From NCBI GenBank assembly GCA_964432485.1, contig CAYSNP010000004.1, positions 1 to 64,000 on the forward strand: a stretch of 64,000 bases of DNA. The letters run 5' to 3'. This DNA is from CAYSNP01 sp964432485 (GTDB lineage Bacteria > Bacillota > Clostridia > Christensenellales > DTU072). Below the pieces are notes generated by a model. It did no database searches. It was given only the letters and a program-made list of their open reading frames with translations, and was not told the origin of the DNA. Position 1 is the first letter of the stretch. Each line of letters opens with the position of its first letter. This document shows, piece by piece, positions 9,244 to 18,808 of this stretch. The position numbers were made by a program, and so were the translations under genes.

Positions 9244-11949
9244 ATGAAAAGCAAGGCAAAGGTATTTTTGGTATGTTTTATTATGCTTATTGTTTTGCTT
9301 GTAATGACAGCATGCAATCAAGATAACATTGAAGATATTGCTGCCGAAGATATCGAACTTGTATATGACGGAGCAGAACACGGATTTATTTTAGAAGGGT
9401 TTCTAAAAGATTTGCTAGAAGACGATGAGTTGACCTTTTCAGATAAGGCAGGAGGGTCTTACAGAGAGGAGGCTTATACCTTTAAGGACGCAGGGGAGCA
9501 TATTGTTTATTTCAAAGTTAAAAGAAAAATGCATAGACCATATTATGGTAGCTATGTAGTTAAAATTTCTCCCCGACCTATAACAATTACACCTAATGCG
9601 CTTGAAAAGTCAGAGGGGCAAGACGACCCCGAGCTTACTTTTACATATCAGGGCAATGTCACAGGACAGACCCCCGCATTTGTCGGAGAGCTTGTGCGGG
9701 ATACAGGCGAGCACATAGGTTCTTACGAGATAAAGCAAGGCACATTGGCACTTGCAGACAATCAAGCCTTTAAGGCAAGCAATTATACTTTTGTCTTTTC
9801 AGATACTCAAGTTAATTTTACCATTAAGGAGTCTTTAAAGATAAGTTTTGACAATGCACAAGTTATTCTTAACCAAAATACCTTTATATACAATGGTTTG
9901 CAGCATAAGCCTGCAATCCAAAGTGTAATGATTGACTCCGCTACAGTTGACTTGGAGCATTACACCGTATCATATAGCAATAATATCAATGCCGGTACTG
10001 CTACAGTTATTATTACCGGGCAAGGTGTGTATATAGGCAGCTTACAAGCAGAGTTTACTATAGAAAGGGCAGTTTTGACTGTTACGCCAAACGCTTTAAG
10101 CAAGTATGAAAATCAAGACGACCCAACCCTTTCCTTTGAATATTCAGGCAACTTGGCAGGTCAAGAGCCCGGTTTTGCAGGTGCGCTTACAAGAGAGGCA
10201 GGCGAGACGACGGGTATATACGGTATTAAAATAGGTTCTTTACAGCTTAAAGATAATAACGGTGCTTTCCTTGCCAGCAACTATAGCTTGCAACTTTCAA
10301 CCACAACCGTTAACTTTACCATTAAGCCGTTAGAGCAAATAACAGGCGTATTTGGCGTTAATAATACAGGTTATACTTGGGACGGAAGCAATGCGCCAAG
10401 CAATATAACAATAGGGGGCACTCAGTCAGGTGATACAATCCAATACAGCAAAGATGCTAGCAATTGGAGTACCTCACAAAGCAGCGTTACTTTTAATACG
10501 CCGGGCGCTCACACCGTTTACTATAAGGTGTCAAGAGCTAATCACAACGATTTTAACGGAGAGGCATATATGCTGATAGAGGAAGCATCTTTGGTGACTG
10601 ACTTTGAGAATCAGCAAATGCCAAGTATATTTGTAGCAACAAGGGAAGGTGGTGCTTGGACAGATAATGCAAGCAAAATTAGCTTTGTTCAGCATAATGG
10701 CAGCACAATGGCTACAACCACATTTAGTATAGGTAGTTCAGGGATGAATGGCATATTGTTTAATCTTTATAATAATATACCCTCTGGAGCAGAGTACATT
10801 GCAATTGATGTTTACACCAATTGCACGCTAACTTTTAAAGACCAACATTTTGCCTATACAAATAATAGAGGGCAATACCAGCAAACATATATAGATAGTC
10901 AAGATCGTTCCGAAAGGATGTCGCACACAGTTTATGTTAGCTTATGGCAAGTGAACAGCACATATATTTGGCAGAGTATAACATTTAATGTTTCAGTCGG
11001 TTCAGGTACTATATATTATGACAATTTACGCTTTACTAAAGCCATAGATATATCCGTTGTTGCGCCCTCTACTGCTATTTTGCCGCCTGATGTAATCCAT
11101 CCTGCAGTCGATTCTATCCAAAGCGATAGCACGCTAGATTTTGTATGGAAAGCAGTTCCCAATACTGTAAGTTATAATCTATATCTATTTAATCAAGGCA
11201 GAGCAAAGGGGCTTATTAATTCCTATATAGGTATTACTGGTACTAGCAAAAGCGTGAGCTTGTCAGGCATAGGCAATCAAAAGGTTTATTGGATTATGAC
11301 TTCGGTTTCCGCAAGCGATCAAGTTTCTGAGATTAGAGAGGGCTACTTTAATAGAGTAACTCAAGCATATCCGCAATTAGGTCCTACTTGCTTTCAATCA
11401 GGCGATATTGGCAATATACAATGGAGATATTTGACGGGCGGCTCTTGGACTAATGTAACTTCAAATGACCTTATAGAGATAACTCCCGGCGATACGGTAT
11501 ATCAGAGTCCCACTTGTACAGGGACGCAGCTTGTTGGAGTAAGGCATAACTTTAGTGCAGGCTCGTTTGGCGATAACAATACAATTGCATTCACCCTAAG
11601 CACAGACGCTTTCGGTGCTTATAAGTATAGGGTATGGGTGTATACTTCTGACGGTAATAATGCCGAGTTGACTGCTTCAGTTGGAGTATCTGTAATGCTT
11701 AGTAAAACAGCACAAACATTTTATGTCAACGCTGGTGGCGCAAGCAATAAGTCTAGCATTACAGGGTATGCAGTCCAAATGATGGGCAACGAAGCACCGG
11801 TATATTATCATTCAATGGGACTTGTTCAATTGCCTACGGGAGGCGCACCTGCTAATACTGAGCCCGTAATAAATGCGCCTATGTTTGCCCCTATGAGAGA
11901 GCCGCCAATTGGAATAGATATTGACCTTTGGGCTGAAGATATGGATTAA
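9244..11949 (+). CDS. MBG-repeat surface lipoprotein, paralogue of the previous gene
   Basis: A 901-residue lipoprotein with lipobox MTAC (Cys24), started by ATG at 9244 after GGAGG (9234-9238). The layout copies the previous gene in shorter form: MBG and Ig-like units at residues about 30-365, an Ig-like unit, a beta module from TDFENQQMP to TIYYDNLRF (about 450-600), an FN3-like unit, and the shared unrecognised module at about 718-865. The protein ends with an acidic tail (DIDLWAEDMD) with no anchor. Close matches such as GMNGI..N.Y.NIP.GA and GTIYYDN.RF in both proteins point to duplication of an ancestral gene. No catalytic motif is seen. A surface scaffold or glycan-binding role is inferred. 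Confidence 0.8.
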   Translation: MKSKAKVFLVCFIMLIVLLVMTACNQDNIEDIAAEDIELVYDGAEHGFILEGFLKDLLEDDELTFSDKAGGSYREEAYTFKDAGEHIVYFKVKRKMHRPYYGSYVVKISPRPITITPNALEKSEGQDDPELTFTYQGNVTGQTPAFVGELVRDTGEHIGSYEIKQGTLALADNQAFKASNYTFVFSDTQVNFTIKESLKISFDNAQVILNQNTFIYNGLQHKPAIQSVMIDSATVDLEHYTVSYSNNINAGTATVIITGQGVYIGSLQAEFTIERAVLTVTPNALSKYENQDDPTLSFEYSGNLAGQEPGFAGALTREAGETTGIYGIKIGSLQLKDNNGAFLASNYSLQLSTTTVNFTIKPLEQITGVFGVNNTGYTWDGSNAPSNITIGGTQSGDTIQYSKDASNWSTSQSSVTFNTPGAHTVYYKVSRANHNDFNGEAYMLIEEASLVTDFENQQMPSIFVATREGGAWTDNASKISFVQHNGSTMATTTFSIGSSGMNGILFNLYNNIPSGAEYIAIDVYTNCTLTFKDQHFAYTNNRGQYQQTYIDSQDRSERMSHTVYVSLWQVNSTYIWQSITFNVSVGSGTIYYDNLRFTKAIDISVVAPSTAILPPDVIHPAVDSIQSDSTLDFVWKAVPNTVSYNLYLFNQGRAKGLINSYIGITGTSKSVSLSGIGNQKVYWIMTSVSASDQVSEIREGYFNRVTQAYPQLGPTCFQSGDIGNIQWRYLTGGSWTNVTSNDLIEITPGDTVYQSPTCTGTQLVGVRHNFSAGSFGDNNTIAFTLSTDAFGAYKYRVWVYTSDGNNAELTASVGVSVMLSKTAQTFYVNAGGASNKSSITGYAVQMMGNEAPVYYHSMGLVQLPTGGAPANTEPVINAPMFAPMREPPIGIDIDLWAEDMD
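9577..10332 (+). repeat. MBG/Ig-like coding repeats in the second MBG lipoprotein
   Basis: Two MBG units begin near 9580 (TPNALEKSEGQDDP) and 10081 (TPNALSKYENQDDP), separated by an Ig-like unit containing YNGLQHKP. They correspond to units of the preceding paralogue, which has one more copy. Confidence 0.7.
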
Positions 11950-12025
11950 TATGGCCTTAAAAATAATTTTAATAATTGATTGGGGAAAACAATGAATACA
12001 CTTGTGGTGAAGGAAAACATCTATA

Positions 12026-14440
12026 ATGAAAAAATATGGAGCGGGCTTAGAATCCAGAGCCTTTATAATTAAAATTTTGGCAGTGGCAATTATGATTACT
12101 TTAACTTTAACGGCTTTGTCCGGCACAAAAGGACTATTATCTACTAGTACAGTTCCAGCGGCCGCAAACTTGGCAATAGAGCTTAATAGGGCAAAATCAG
12201 ATTATACAACTCTCAATAGCCTATTAGCTAGCAATGAGCCTTTAGTATGGACTTTTAATGGCTCTTCCACTACAGAAAACGGGGGAAATTATTCAGGTAA
12301 CACCCGAAACTATATAGAAGTGCTTTCTTCCTTTTTGGCAACCAATTATGACAGACCTAACGATAAAATGTATAATATAGCCGTAGGCGGATATACGGTA
12401 AACAATTTTACTTTTAGTAGTGCGGCACAATATAATCCTGATATAGCTTATATTAGCATAGGCAAGAATGATGCCGCACATTTTATGTCCAACAATGGCT
12501 CTTATTATCATTCAGGCTCAACACCGCCTCAAAGTATGCAGAATCCCAATCTTTTGCACTTTAAAAGTAAGGTTGAGACATTTATTGACCAAGCGCGCGC
12601 TTCAGGCGCATTAGTTATTATGGGTATCCCTAACAGTATGTCGCAGTCATTTGGTGCGCAAAGAGAGTATTACGAAAACTTTTTTGCGCCTGTACTACGC
12701 AATATTGCAGTGCAAAAAGATGTGCTTTATGTGGATTACTTAGCAGCTTATTTGGCAGATACCATCTCTGCAGATACCTATTGGTTTAAGCCTGACGGGA
12801 TACATGTAAACGGACTTGGATATTTAGTGCTCGCCAATACTTTAATAAGAGATTTGGGGCTGGATACTCAGGAGTCTCTTTATACTTCGCTTGATTTTCG
12901 CACTCAAATGGCAAAAATGCACGCGCCTTACTTTAGTCCTCTTACTGCAGTAGAGGATACCTTTATTAAGGAATCGGATACCCAAAAGCTGGCTTCAGCA
13001 GGATATGCTGTTTATCAAAGGAGCAGTTTGCCTTCGCTTATGTCGTCTAATACAACAGTGTTTATGGGTGGCGATACCACAGCAGGCGCTATGACGCAAA
13101 GCGTAATAGAAAGGAGCTTTTATCAATATCTTTATAGGAATAGCAAGCCGTCTAATAGTTCTAAACTAATAGGCTCAGCAGCAGAATTGGCTTCAAAAGC
13201 ATCTCTTATGAGTAGCGGTAGCGTGGTATTTTATATGCCAGAAATATATGATAAGACAGGGCAAAGAGCAGAGACAAGCGTAGAAAGCTTTCAAATGCAT
13301 TTTCAGACAACAGTATCGTTGCTTGCAAGCATGCGAGGGTGCAGGTTGGTATTGCTGACGCCTTTCCCCCAAAGAGAGGGGCAAAAAAATGCCGAATTAT
13401 TGTCATATGTTCAGGTTATAAGAGCTTTGGTAAACGAAAAAGGGTTGGCTTTAATTGACCTTTATGGTTATGGTAACGCACTTGCAAATAAAAACAAAAG
13501 TTTAATGAGGAACTGGACTGAGGATAATGGCTTGCCTAATTGCGTAGCACATTTAGAGATAGCAAAATATATTGCCAAGTTTTTGAACAAATCCGAGCAG
13601 GAAATTACCACAGCAGGCGGGCAAACAACAGTTTTGACCAATCCTTCTAGCGTTAGCGGCTATGAGCATGATAACTTAACGCCTTTATACTCTTCTCTTT
13701 CCGGCTCTACTGATACAAAATTATTTATGGTAGGAGAGATAGAAAGTATTTATAATAATGATAGGATAGTTTACTCTTACATTCAAGGAGCAAAGACAAT
13801 CAGAGTATATAGCCAAGACTCTTATGTTACTATTGAGCATACTGATATTGGCGAATATACTTTTAGGTCTTGCGCTGTTCGTGGCAATAAAACCATATTT
13901 TTTAATGATGTCACCTATAGTATTAATCAAATTGACGCTCAGCAAAACGCCCCGATTTACACTATTCGTACAGATTTTACAGCTCCTGACCACACTAATA
14001 TAGAGTTTAGAAACAACACTTACGGTAGTCAATGGCAACCCATTGTAGATGCAAATTTAGTAGAGTTTGACATTTACCGCGCAGTAGAGCTTCCGCCGGT
14101 AAACAGTGATAAATTAGTTGGAGTGAGATACAACTTTCCTCAAGGAGCACTTTCTCAAAACTATAACAGAATTGCTTTTAGCATGAGCACAGAGTATGCA
14201 GGATATTATTGCTACCGTGTATGGTATTATAAAGCTGACGGTAGCTACAACGAAATAACTCCGTCTTCAGGCGAAAAGATTTATCTTAGTGGCACAGCTT
14301 CTGCCTATTATGTTAATATTACCTCCGCAAAATCAGTATATCCTGAAATAACTGGATTTTCTTTACAATTAATGGGCAATGCCCATACTGTGCTGCTCCA
14401 TAGTGTCAGCATTATTGATTTGCCGCCCTTAAATAACTAG
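12026..14440 (+). CDS. Secreted double-domain SGNH (GDSL-type) esterase
   Basis: An 804-residue protein with an N-terminal signal or anchor segment (about residues 12-32). The first SGNH hydrolase domain (about 60-285) has all four blocks: FNGSSTT with Ser81 as nucleophile in place of the usual GDS, AVGGYTV, IGKND (Asn148) and DGIHVN (Asp257, His260). These enzymes remove acyl groups, often acetyl, from glycans. A second SGNH-like domain (about 325-535, opening FMGGDTTAG) keeps the fold pattern, but I see no D-x-x-H pair, so it is probably inactive. The C-terminal 150 residues are the module shared with the two preceding lipoproteins. The start is preceded by GAAGGA at an 11-base distance. 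Acetyl-xylan or acetyl-mannan esterase activity is inference. Confidence 0.8.
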   Translation: MKKYGAGLESRAFIIKILAVAIMITLTLTALSGTKGLLSTSTVPAAANLAIELNRAKSDYTTLNSLLASNEPLVWTFNGSSTTENGGNYSGNTRNYIEVLSSFLATNYDRPNDKMYNIAVGGYTVNNFTFSSAAQYNPDIAYISIGKNDAAHFMSNNGSYYHSGSTPPQSMQNPNLLHFKSKVETFIDQARASGALVIMGIPNSMSQSFGAQREYYENFFAPVLRNIAVQKDVLYVDYLAAYLADTISADTYWFKPDGIHVNGLGYLVLANTLIRDLGLDTQESLYTSLDFRTQMAKMHAPYFSPLTAVEDTFIKESDTQKLASAGYAVYQRSSLPSLMSSNTTVFMGGDTTAGAMTQSVIERSFYQYLYRNSKPSNSSKLIGSAAELASKASLMSSGSVVFYMPEIYDKTGQRAETSVESFQMHFQTTVSLLASMRGCRLVLLTPFPQREGQKNAELLSYVQVIRALVNEKGLALIDLYGYGNALANKNKSLMRNWTEDNGLPNCVAHLEIAKYIAKFLNKSEQEITTAGGQTTVLTNPSSVSGYEHDNLTPLYSSLSGSTDTKLFMVGEIESIYNNDRIVYSYIQGAKTIRVYSQDSYVTIEHTDIGEYTFRSCAVRGNKTIFFNDVTYSINQIDAQQNAPIYTIRTDFTAPDHTNIEFRNNTYGSQWQPIVDANLVEFDIYRAVELPPVNSDKLVGVRYNFPQGALSQNYNRIAFSMSTEYAGYYCYRVWYYKADGSYNEITPSSGEKIYLSGTASAYYVNITSAKSVYPEITGFSLQLMGNAHTVLLHSVSIIDLPPLNN

Positions 14441-14490
14441 ACGGACATTTACTAATAAAAGGTTTTGTGTTAAAATTAAAGCATAATATT

Positions 14491-15810
14491 ATGAAAAAAG
14501 TTATTATTGTAGATGATGAACCTTGGATTCTTAGCGGATTAAAAAGGATGATTAATTTTAATGCCTATGGATTCGAGCCAATAACAGCCTTATCGGGGGC
14601 TGAGGTGGTGGAGTATCTAAAAAAGAATCCGCTGGATTTAGATTTAATCATTACTGATATAAATATGCCGGAAATGAATGGGTTAGAGTTAATCAAAAGG
14701 ATTAGGGAAATCCGTCCAAATATAGAAATAGTTATTTTATCAGGATATTCTGAATTTGAGTATGCAAGACAAGCCATGCGCCTAGGGGTCAATGACTATG
14801 TGCTCAAACCCGTTAATACAGCTGAGATGGAAGCGCTCCTATCCAGAATCAATGAAAAACTAGATGCTTTTGAAATCATTTCCCGACCGGAATTACCTGA
14901 AGGTAGCCTGCATTTTGCTTTGCTGGGCAGCAACGGGACTTTGAACAATTTTGAACGGTATGCAGTATATGAATACGGTAGCGAAACAGCATATATTTTT
15001 GCAGTGGACAATGAAGAGGAGAGGGCACGGATATTGGATAATATACCTAGCGGTACTTTGGCGGGCGTATCTTCTTTAACTGATAAGCTAGACAGAGAGA
15101 TTATGCTAATCAGAGAAGCAAGGCTGGCCTTTCTTTCCAAATTCATTTTTAACGAACCTAAGGTATATATTTACCGTCCAACAGATTTTAATATTGCAAA
15201 ACAAATTACAAAATCTTTAATCAATACTTATTCTCAAAATTATCAAGAGATCTTTTCTATACTGGACAATATGCCTGTTAAGATTAAAAGCAGCAATTTG
15301 ACCATAGAGGACCTTACTCATATTTGGAATGGCATTGCCGCATTTTTTATAGGGAAAGAAACTTTGTCTTCCGGTTTTAATTACTATAGTGCCGATGACC
15401 TTGTAGATGAGTTTAAGACACAGCAGGCAATGTTTTCTTATATAGCTGAGGCAAGCAAGGACACTCCTGAGATTTTTGATGATGAAAAGCTAGGCAAAAG
15501 TTTTGCTAATATGCTTATTTATATAGCCAACAACTATCAAAAGGAGTTATATCTAAAAGATTTAGCGCAGAAGTTTTATCTCAATATGACTTACTGCTGC
15601 GACCTTTTCAGGAAGCATCTTAATATGACTTTTCATGAATATCTTACACAAATTAGGATGAAAAAGGCAAAAGAGCTATTGCTTTCGGGCGAATACACTA
15701 TTACCCAAATATCCGGCATGGTAGGATATCTTGACAACTATTATTTCTCCAGAGTTTTCAAAAAGTATTTTGGTGTAGCACCTAAAGCATTTAAGGAAAA
15801 AAGGCAATAG
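14491..15810 (+). CDS. AraC-type response regulator (YesN family)
   Basis: The N-terminal receiver domain has the acidic pair DDE (residues 8-10), phospho-acceptor Asp56 in ITDINMPEMNG and the conserved KP (VLKPVN). The C-terminal 100 residues are a double helix-turn-helix of the AraC family (LAQKFYLN...YLTQIRMKKAKELL...ITQISGMVGYLDNYYFSRVFKKYFG). The middle segment is family-variable. It is the transcription factor of a two-component pair with the next gene, 16 bases away. The start is uncertain: ATG 14491 gives the canonical receiver start, while GTG 14467 has AAAGG just upstream and would add eight residues. Its likely targets are the surrounding glycan genes, judged by position only. Confidence 0.9.
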   Translation: MKKVIIVDDEPWILSGLKRMINFNAYGFEPITALSGAEVVEYLKKNPLDLDLIITDINMPEMNGLELIKRIREIRPNIEIVILSGYSEFEYARQAMRLGVNDYVLKPVNTAEMEALLSRINEKLDAFEIISRPELPEGSLHFALLGSNGTLNNFERYAVYEYGSETAYIFAVDNEEERARILDNIPSGTLAGVSSLTDKLDREIMLIREARLAFLSKFIFNEPKVYIYRPTDFNIAKQITKSLINTYSQNYQEIFSILDNMPVKIKSSNLTIEDLTHIWNGIAAFFIGKETLSSGFNYYSADDLVDEFKTQQAMFSYIAEASKDTPEIFDDEKLGKSFANMLIYIANNYQKELYLKDLAQKFYLNMTYCCDLFRKHLNMTFHEYLTQIRMKKAKELLLSGEYTITQISGMVGYLDNYYFSRVFKKYFGVAPKAFKEKRQ

Positions 15811-15826
15811 ATGGGGAACAAAACTG

Positions 15827-17629
15827 ATGAAAAAAAAGAAAAGATTCGCAACTAGAATTGCTCATCAATTATTTATATCTGTTATTGTAATAATTATATC
15901 TTTTCTTTTAGGCTTTTCGTTATTGATTACAGGCTCTTTTATGTTTATTTCAAAAAGTGAGGATGCATATAATAATGCCATTATTGAGCAAATCAATAAT
16001 AACACCGAAGGACTGCTTATCTCAGCTAAAAATGCAATTAGGGAGTTAGCCTACTCTAAGGATTTGCATGATTACCTAGCCTCTGACCAACAGGGTTATG
16101 ACGCTGATAAAATCGAAGCGCTAAAGGGCTTTGAACGAGAAGTCAATATGCTACTTTCTTTTACTGAAGACATTGTGGCAATTATTGTTCAAAGCGAGAC
16201 TGCTGCGGATATAGTGCGTAGTAATGCCGCTTTTGACAACCATGCCTTTTCTAATTATGTTCAAATTAATCCCGATATAGAAGGTCAATATTTCTTATCT
16301 CCATATTATGATAATAAAATCTATCTTTATCTTTTGCCTGTAGTTATGCCGATTTATACAGCGCATGACGAAGAAGGCTTACAGATTAAGCTGGGCGATT
16401 GTGTGATACTGCTGGATTTTTCTTTTTTTTATGAAAGTGCGGAAAGCTTAAAAGAAGATGCCTTCATAGATTTGTTTTTAATTGGCAAAGAAGGTGAGGT
16501 AATTATTGGCAACCCTGACCATTTTGTGGATATGATTACAACTAACAATACTGTGGACGGAGAAAGGCAGTTTAATTACAATGGCAATAAGCACATTATT
16601 GCAATCCGACATGTCGCTGTTGCCGATTATAGCGCAGATTCTGTTTACAGCATTGTTGCTGTGCTAAGAAAAAGTATGTTGTCAAAGAATACCATTTATC
16701 TTTTTAGTATTGCAATTGCATGTATGATTCCATCAATGGTTGTGATTTTTCTTTCTTTTGGAAGAGCAAAACGCAATATAGTGTATTCTATAGGCGAGAT
16801 TAAAGATTTTACCCACAAGATAAATGATGTTAATGTAAGGTATAGGATGGACTACCTGCCCGATAGCGATTATCAAGGCATTTATGAGAATATAAATAAG
16901 CTGTTGGATAAGTATATGGCTATAAGCGAGAATTTGGTAGAAAGCGAAATGTTAAAAAATCAAGCGGAATTGAAAATGCTAAAAAGCCAAATAGACCCTC
17001 ACTTTCTTTTTAATACTTTGGAGTGTATTAGAGGGATTTCTGCAGAGTATGGAGCGGCAGAAGTTTCAGATATTGCCTATAGTATGGCACAAATATTGCG
17101 CTACTCCATAAGCGGAGGCAATTTTTCTAAGATTAGCGAGGAACTAAATATTGTGCGTGATTACTTGAGCATAATGACCATGCGAACAAGGGATAAGGTA
17201 CGAGCTGCAATTGATGTTCAGGAGGAGTTGCTAGAGCTGCCCATACTAAAAATGGCCTTGCAGCTTATAGTCGAAAACAGCTTTAAGCATGGCACTAAAC
17301 ATAAAAATATGGATGAGCTTACAATATCAGGTAAAAAAGAAAATGATTTTATTGTCTTTGAAATCTCAGACAATGGCTCGGGGCTTGGCGAAGAAGAGTT
17401 AAAAGCATTAAGGCAAAAAATAGAGCAATGCAGTATGGAAAACAATGGCGAGTTGAAAGGCTTCGAAAATATATACAATGGCAAGAGTCAGGGCATGGGG
17501 CTTGTAAACATTCAAAAACGATTGCTTTTGCTTTGCGAAGAAGGTTCAGGAGTGAGCATATCAGGAAAAGCAGGCGGTGGATTTACAGTTGTACTGCGGT
17601 ATCGCTTTAAGCAGGAGAATCATAATTAG
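15827..17629 (+). CDS. Sensor histidine kinase (YesM family)
   Basis: A 600-residue membrane kinase. An N-terminal membrane helix (about 14-42) and a second helix (about 285-310) bracket an extracellular sensor domain of roughly 240 residues. The cytoplasmic part has a HAMP-like linker, a coiled-coil-like stretch and the His_kinase box SQIDPHFLFNTLE with phospho-acceptor His392. The ATP-binding domain follows, with the N box QLIVENSFKHG, G1 SDNGSGLG and G2 GMGLVNIQKRL. This is the typical partner of AraC-type response regulators in Bacillota carbohydrate loci, and it lies directly after its regulator. The extracellular sensor probably detects a glycan fragment or a binding protein; this is inference. 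Confidence 0.92.
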   Translation: MKKKKRFATRIAHQLFISVIVIIISFLLGFSLLITGSFMFISKSEDAYNNAIIEQINNNTEGLLISAKNAIRELAYSKDLHDYLASDQQGYDADKIEALKGFEREVNMLLSFTEDIVAIIVQSETAADIVRSNAAFDNHAFSNYVQINPDIEGQYFLSPYYDNKIYLYLLPVVMPIYTAHDEEGLQIKLGDCVILLDFSFFYESAESLKEDAFIDLFLIGKEGEVIIGNPDHFVDMITTNNTVDGERQFNYNGNKHIIAIRHVAVADYSADSVYSIVAVLRKSMLSKNTIYLFSIAIACMIPSMVVIFLSFGRAKRNIVYSIGEIKDFTHKINDVNVRYRMDYLPDSDYQGIYENINKLLDKYMAISENLVESEMLKNQAELKMLKSQIDPHFLFNTLECIRGISAEYGAAEVSDIAYSMAQILRYSISGGNFSKISEELNIVRDYLSIMTMRTRDKVRAAIDVQEELLELPILKMALQLIVENSFKHGTKHKNMDELTISGKKENDFIVFEISDNGSGLGEEELKALRQKIEQCSMENNGELKGFENIYNGKSQGMGLVNIQKRLLLLCEEGSGVSISGKAGGGFTVVLRYRFKQENHN

Positions 17630-17720
17630 GGCACAATATGCCTGGTTTTTATAAAGTTGCATAAAATATCGCAAAAAAATCCGAATAATGTTTATTTACT
17701 AAAGCTGTAAAAAATACTAC

Positions 17721-17726
17721 TATAAT
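17721..17726 (+). promoter_or_regulatory. Possible -10 box before the first GH130 gene
   Basis: TATAAT lies 40 bases before the start codon in the 136-base gap after the kinase gene. No good -35 sits at 17 bases (TTTACT is 20 bases away), as expected of an activator-dependent promoter, for example one driven by the YesN-type regulator upstream. Confidence 0.35.
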
Positions 17727-17765
17727 ACTGAGGACTTATGCAGCGGCAAAAAAGAGGAGGGCTCA

Positions 17766-18764
17766 ATGGTGCTACAGGACAATATTATAAAAGTTATAGC
17801 TCCCAATTGTAAAGGCAATATGCCTTGGCAGCAACCTTTTGGCAATGAGCTTGTATGGCGCTATGCAGGCAATCCCATTGTAGACCGCAATCCGACTCCT
17901 TCAATAGCAAGGGTATTCAATAGCGGTGTGCTGCCTTACGAAGATGGCTTTATAGGAGTCTTTCGAGCTGACCATAAAGATATTATTCCGGATTTGCATT
18001 TGGGCAAAAGTTTAGACGGTATCAATTGGGAGATTGAGGGCAATCCCATTGTATTTGCGGATAAGGCAGGCAAGACGGTCAAGTCCGACTATGCCTACGA
18101 TCCTCGCCTTGTTAAAATTGACGATACATATTATATTATTTGGTGTACAGAGTTTTACGGACCTACTTTAGGACTGGCAAGCACAACAGATTTCAAAACA
18201 TTTGTCCGCCTTAGCAATCCTTTTTTCCCTTTTAATCGCAATGGAGTGCTGTTTCCTCGCAAGATTAACGGTGCTTATCTGCTTTTTTCTCGCCCTTCTG
18301 ACAATGGGCATACCCCTTTTGGCGATATATTTTTATCCCGCTCCTATGATTTAGAGTTTTGGGGGCAGCACGAAATGGTTATGCGTGCCGGCGGCAATTG
18401 GTGGCAGAGCTTAAAGATAGGGGCAGGGAGTGTTCCTATAGAAACAGATAAAGGCTGGCTAATGTTCTACCATGGCGTAACTCTTACAGCCAATGGAAAA
18501 GTATATTCTATAGGCGCAAGTTTGCATGAGCTGCACAATCCTGCAAAAGTATTGTTGCGTAGCAAAGATTATATCTTAACTCCGGAGTTGCCATACGAAA
18601 CAATAGGATTTGTCCCCAATGTCTGCTTCCCTTGTGCTTCGCTTTGCGACAAGGAAGGCAGGGTATGCATTTATTATGGCGGTGCTGATACAACGCTTAA
18701 TATTTGCTTTACTACTGTGCAAAAAATATATGACTATCTCTTAAATAACAGCTATGTTTTTTAA
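17766..18764 (+). CDS. GH130 family glycoside phosphorylase
   Basis: A 332-residue cytoplasmic protein (no signal) with the five-bladed beta-propeller pattern of GH130 beta-mannoside phosphorylases and hydrolases: NPIVDRNP, GVFRADHKD, YDPRLVKIDDTYYI (the Asp of DPR corresponds to the family's proton donor), FPRKINGAYLLFSRPSD, KIGAGSVPI, WLMFYHGV and YYGGADTT. The Arg and His residues that bind phosphate in the phosphorylase subfamilies appear to be present, so phosphorolysis of a beta-mannoside is more likely than hydrolysis. Known family members release mannose 1-phosphate. Start ATG 17766 follows AGAGGAGGG. It sits between a YesMN pair and an SGNH esterase, with a second GH130 enzyme downstream. 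Exact linkage specificity is not readable. Confidence 0.88.
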   Translation: MVLQDNIIKVIAPNCKGNMPWQQPFGNELVWRYAGNPIVDRNPTPSIARVFNSGVLPYEDGFIGVFRADHKDIIPDLHLGKSLDGINWEIEGNPIVFADKAGKTVKSDYAYDPRLVKIDDTYYIIWCTEFYGPTLGLASTTDFKTFVRLSNPFFPFNRNGVLFPRKINGAYLLFSRPSDNGHTPFGDIFLSRSYDLEFWGQHEMVMRAGGNWWQSLKIGAGSVPIETDKGWLMFYHGVTLTANGKVYSIGASLHELHNPAKVLLRSKDYILTPELPYETIGFVPNVCFPCASLCDKEGRVCIYYGGADTTLNICFTTVQKIYDYLLNNSYVF

Positions 18765-18808
18765 GTTGCGCCAATATTAAGGTTGAGGTGAAGGAGTAAG
18801 TATAACTA

